Below, piece after piece: positions 6,857-8,843 of a stretch of 8,843 nt of DNA. Position 1 is the stretch's first letter. The number at the start of each line of letters is the position of its first letter. Below the pieces are notes generated by a model. It was not told the DNA's origin and did no database searches. It saw only the letters and a program-made list of their open reading frames with translations. The position numbers and the translations under genes were made by a program. Source of the DNA: Gammaproteobacteria bacterium (GTDB lineage Bacteria; Pseudomonadota; Gammaproteobacteria; Chromatiales; Chromatiaceae); assembly GCA_024644505.1 (NCBI GenBank), contig JAHEHQ010000090.1, positions 1 to 8,843 on the forward strand, given 5' to 3'.

Positions 6857-7900
6857 CTACCGTCTGGAGGGTTCTTTTTCGGTTGCCCGGATGGTATCGC
6901 CGTCTTTCAGCGTCTGGCGCCCTTCGACCACTACCAGGGTGTCCGCGGGCAGATCGACAATGACCGGGTGACCCTCAAGAGCATGGGGGAGTGGCAGAAA
7001 CCGCGCCTTGTCACCCTCCGCCAGGATCAGCCCCAGCCGGCCATTCCGGCGCACCGGCATATCCGCGGGTACATGCCCGCGACCGGCGCGCCACACCAGT
7101 CGCCCCGTGGTGCCCGGCAGGGCATGCGGACCGCTGAAATCCATCCGTACCTCGCGGTTACGGCCGCGGCTGTCCACGAAGGCGACAAACCGCCTGGGCG
7201 TCAGGGAGAATCGCCCCTGGTTTGTCACCAGTTCAAATGTTGAAGCGGCCTCCAGGGACGCCAGTCTGTCCACGGACACCTGGGCCGACACCTCGAGCCG
7301 CTCGCTGTCGATCAGCCTGACGAGGGGTTGCCCCCTGGATATCCACTCACCCTCGCCGGCCAGTCGCTCCAGTAAGATCCCCGTGAAGGGTGCAGATATC
7401 CGGCAGCGTTCCACCTCCAGCCGGGCCTCTTCCAGTGCCGATTGCAGACCCGCAAGTTCCTCGCTGGCAGTCTCCAGATCCGTTTCGCGCTGGTTGTGGA
7501 GTTCTTCCGAGATATTCTGTTCCCGTTTGAGGGATCTGGATCTCTTGATTTGCCGCTCTGCAAAAGCGACACGCGACTGCGCGGAACGCACCGAGGCACC
7601 GGCTTTTTCCTGGGTGATGCGGTTGCTGCGGCAGTCCAGCTCACCCAGCAGCTGTCCCTGTTCGATGTGGTCCCCCACTCTGACCGGCACGGTCAGGATT
7701 CGGCCGGAAGTCTCCGCATCGATGCGGCTGTCGTTGAGGCTGACCGTGGTTGCGGGAGCCGAGTACTCGGGGATGAACAGCAGTTTTTCCAGCCTGGTCG
7801 TGGTGACGGTGACCGGCGGCCTGTCAGGCTCCGCGGCAACGGGGATACCCGGATGCAGCGAGAGCAGGCCGGCCAGTAGAGCAAGTTGTCTGTAGCTCAT
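6857..7900 (-). CDS. Efflux RND transporter periplasmic adaptor subunit (membrane fusion protein)
   Basis: The protein has 347 residues from ATG at 7898-7900. This start gives a signal peptide (MSYRQLALLAGLLSLHPGIPVAA, cleavage probable after Ala23), whereas the frame extended upstream to 8113 would bury it. No lipobox cysteine is seen. Domains in order: beta strand and first lipoyl half (IDAETSGRILTVPVRVGDHIEQGQLL, 60-85); coiled-coil hairpin (about 92-165), with Arg120, Leu124 and Ser131 matching the RLS tip motif known to contact TolC-type channels; second lipoyl half (SAPFTGILLERLAGEGEWISRGQPL, 169-193); then beta-barrel and membrane-proximal domains. It would bridge the permease encoded next to it to an outer-membrane channel. 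No Shine-Dalgarno sequence is evident. It is the first gene of a three-gene operon and is divergent from the rRNA methyltransferase gene. Confidence 0.9.
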   Translation of the reverse strand: MSYRQLALLAGLLSLHPGIPVAAEPDRPPVTVTTTRLEKLLFIPEYSAPATTVSLNDSRIDAETSGRILTVPVRVGDHIEQGQLLGELDCRSNRITQEKAGASVRSAQSRVAFAERQIKRSRSLKREQNISEELHNQRETDLETASEELAGLQSALEEARLEVERCRISAPFTGILLERLAGEGEWISRGQPLVRLIDSERLEVSAQVSVDRLASLEAASTFELVTNQGRFSLTPRRFVAFVDSRGRNREVRMDFSGPHALPGTTGRLVWRAGRGHVPADMPVRRNGRLGLILAEGDKARFLPLPHALEGHPVIVDLPADTLVVVEGRQTLKDGDTIRATEKEPSRR

Positions 7901-8087
7901 GGATGTTGTTTCAGCTTGGGTGACTCGTGGGATACGGTTCGCTTTATTCACCACATCCGGCAAATTGGTGGACGCATATTTTTTGGAGATTGCGTGATTA
8001 CCCCGAAACCTGGACAGTATCGGTAGCCCCGCCGGTTCCGTTTCTCTATGCTTCGTTAAAGATAACAGTATTGCAGGAACCCGGCCG
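7901..8087. promoter_or_regulatory. Divergent intergenic region between the efflux operon and the rRNA methyltransferase gene
   Basis: These 187 bases must contain the promoters of both the efflux operon (leftward) and the methyltransferase gene (rightward). The stretch is more AT-rich than its flanks, for example around 7975-7985. I do not find a pair of boxes good enough to call a promoter, nor a clear TetR- or MerR-type operator, and no regulator gene is adjacent. The assignment rests on gene orientation. Confidence 0.4.
8031..8085 (+). promoter_or_regulatory. Possible hairpin covering the ribosome binding site of the methyltransferase gene
   Basis: GCCGGTTCC (8031-8039) can pair with GGAACCCGGC (8076-8085) with one bulged base, enclosing a 36-base loop. 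The right arm includes the GGAA of the ribosome binding site (AGGAA, 8075-8079), two bases before the ATG at 8088. If transcribed, the stem could lower or modulate initiation. In GC-rich sequence a stem of this size may be chance, so confidence is low. Confidence 0.28.
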
Positions 8088-8843
8088 ATGAATTCTACTC
8101 CACTCCGTCTCAAAAAAGATCAGGACCGTCGTCTGCGTTTCGGGCATTGCTGGATCTACAGCAATGAGATCGATACGGACAAGACGCCTCTCAAGACCCT
8201 TGATCCAGGCCAGCCGGTGGATATCCTCTCCCATCAGGGTAAATGGATGGGCTCCGGGTATGCCAATCCCCATTCCCTGATCTGTGCCCGGATAGTCTGC
8301 CGCGATCGCAGGTATGTCTTGAGTCCGTCCCTGCTGGTGCACAGACTCAATATGGCCCTGAGTCTTCGGCAGCGTCTGTTTGCGTTGCCCTTCTATCGTC
8401 TGGTTTTCGGTGAAAGCGACGGATTGCCCGGGCTGGTGATCGACCGTTTCGGTGACTATCTGGTCATTCAGATAACCACCGCAGGCATGGAACAGGTGAA
8501 GGGGGAGATCCTTGCCGCAGTGGAGAAGGTGCTGCATCCCGCCGGCGTGCTGTTCCGAAACGACGCCCGGATAAGGGAGGCCGAAGGCCTGAAGCTGTAT
8601 CAGGAAGACGCACTGGGAGGCTGGCCGGATACCCTGGAGTTGGAGGAGCAGGGGGTTAGATTCCAGGTTCCTGCGAGCGGAGGACAAAAAACCGGCTGGT
8701 ACTTCGATCAGGCATCGAATCGGGCCCGCATGTCCGCCTACGTAAAGGAGAGGCGGGTGCTGGACGTCTGCAGCTATGTGGGCGCCTGGGGGGTTCAGGC
8801 TGCGGTGCAGGGTGCATCGGAAGTGTATTGCGTGGATGCCTCT
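8088..8843 (+). CDS. rlmI: Class I SAM-dependent rRNA methyltransferase, RlmI-like (5' part)
   Basis: The frame is open for 252 codons from ATG at 8088 to the window edge, with AGGAA nine bases upstream. The N-terminus (about 1-75, PLRLKKDQDRRLRFGHCWIYSNEI) is the PUA-type RNA-binding domain. GESDGLPGLVIDRFGDYLVIQ (from residue 108) and GQKTGWYFDQ (199-208) are hallmarks of the COG1092 group. VLDVCSYVGAWG (224-235) is the SAM-binding motif I, followed by the acidic residue in VDAS. E. coli RlmI (396 residues) makes m5C at position 1962 of 23S rRNA. The catalytic cysteine region is beyond the edge, so the exact target is inferred from family resemblance, and a paralogous COG1092 enzyme is possible. 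Its start is 187 bases from the divergent efflux operon. Confidence 0.85.
   Translation, partial: MNSTPLRLKKDQDRRLRFGHCWIYSNEIDTDKTPLKTLDPGQPVDILSHQGKWMGSGYANPHSLICARIVCRDRRYVLSPSLLVHRLNMALSLRQRLFALPFYRLVFGESDGLPGLVIDRFGDYLVIQITTAGMEQVKGEILAAVEKVLHPAGVLFRNDARIREAEGLKLYQEDALGGWPDTLELEEQGVRFQVPASGGQKTGWYFDQASNRARMSAYVKERRVLDVCSYVGAWGVQAAVQGASEVYCVDAS

Noticed and set aside
5331..6971. 546-codon open frame on the + strand
   Set aside because: It lies antisense to the RND permease and the end of the adaptor, both of which have clear family motifs. Its composition (rich in His, Gln, Asp, Gly) is typical of an antisense shadow in GC-rich DNA.
7901..8113. Upstream extension of the adaptor frame by 71 codons
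   Set aside because: It would put a signal peptide in the middle of the protein; the start at 7900 begins exactly with the signal sequence.
8046..8687. 213-codon minus-strand open frame
   Set aside because: It is antisense to the RlmI-like gene, whose + strand translation carries unmistakable motifs.

Overview
The window looks like ordinary chromosome from a GC-rich gammaproteobacterium. The evidence is housekeeping-type genes (aroQ, an RlmI-like methyltransferase), an RND efflux operon and REP-type palindromes whose CGAAT..ATTCG cores resemble those known from Pseudomonas and relatives. I cannot name the genus from sequence alone. No phage, CRISPR array, rRNA, tRNA or transposase gene is visible.

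Layout: positions 1-149 hold the 3' end of a dienelactone-hydrolase-family gene (+). Positions 150-445 contain no gene and are packed with palindromic repeats: a perfect 27-bp inverted repeat enclosing one REP doublet, then a second REP doublet that runs into the next gene. Positions 446-2515 (-) encode a thioredoxin-like DUF255/YyaL-family protein. Divergent from it, 2706-3146 (+) encodes type II 3-dehydroquinate dehydratase (aroQ). Positions 3144-3411 are a 268-bp MITE-like nested palindrome with 34-bp terminal inverted repeats (31/34 matching) and TA at both ends. Then a three-gene minus-strand operon is transcribed from about 7900 down to 3431: periplasmic adaptor, RND permease and a small DksA/TraR-type zinc-finger protein whose start overlaps the permease stop. 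Divergent from the operon, 8088 to the window end (+) is the 5' two-thirds of an RlmI-like 23S rRNA methyltransferase.

The adaptor and permease should form an inner-membrane/periplasm efflux complex that needs an outer-membrane channel encoded elsewhere. The DksA-like protein is translationally tied to the pump and could link its expression to RNA polymerase control, although that is inference. The other genes are unrelated in function.

The most unusual material is non-coding. Both convergent gene junctions (dienelactone hydrolase/YyaL and aroQ/dksA-like) are occupied by dyad-symmetric repeat elements, and in each case one neighbouring gene takes its TAG stop codon from the element. I see no new defence, biosynthetic or mobile gene system here.
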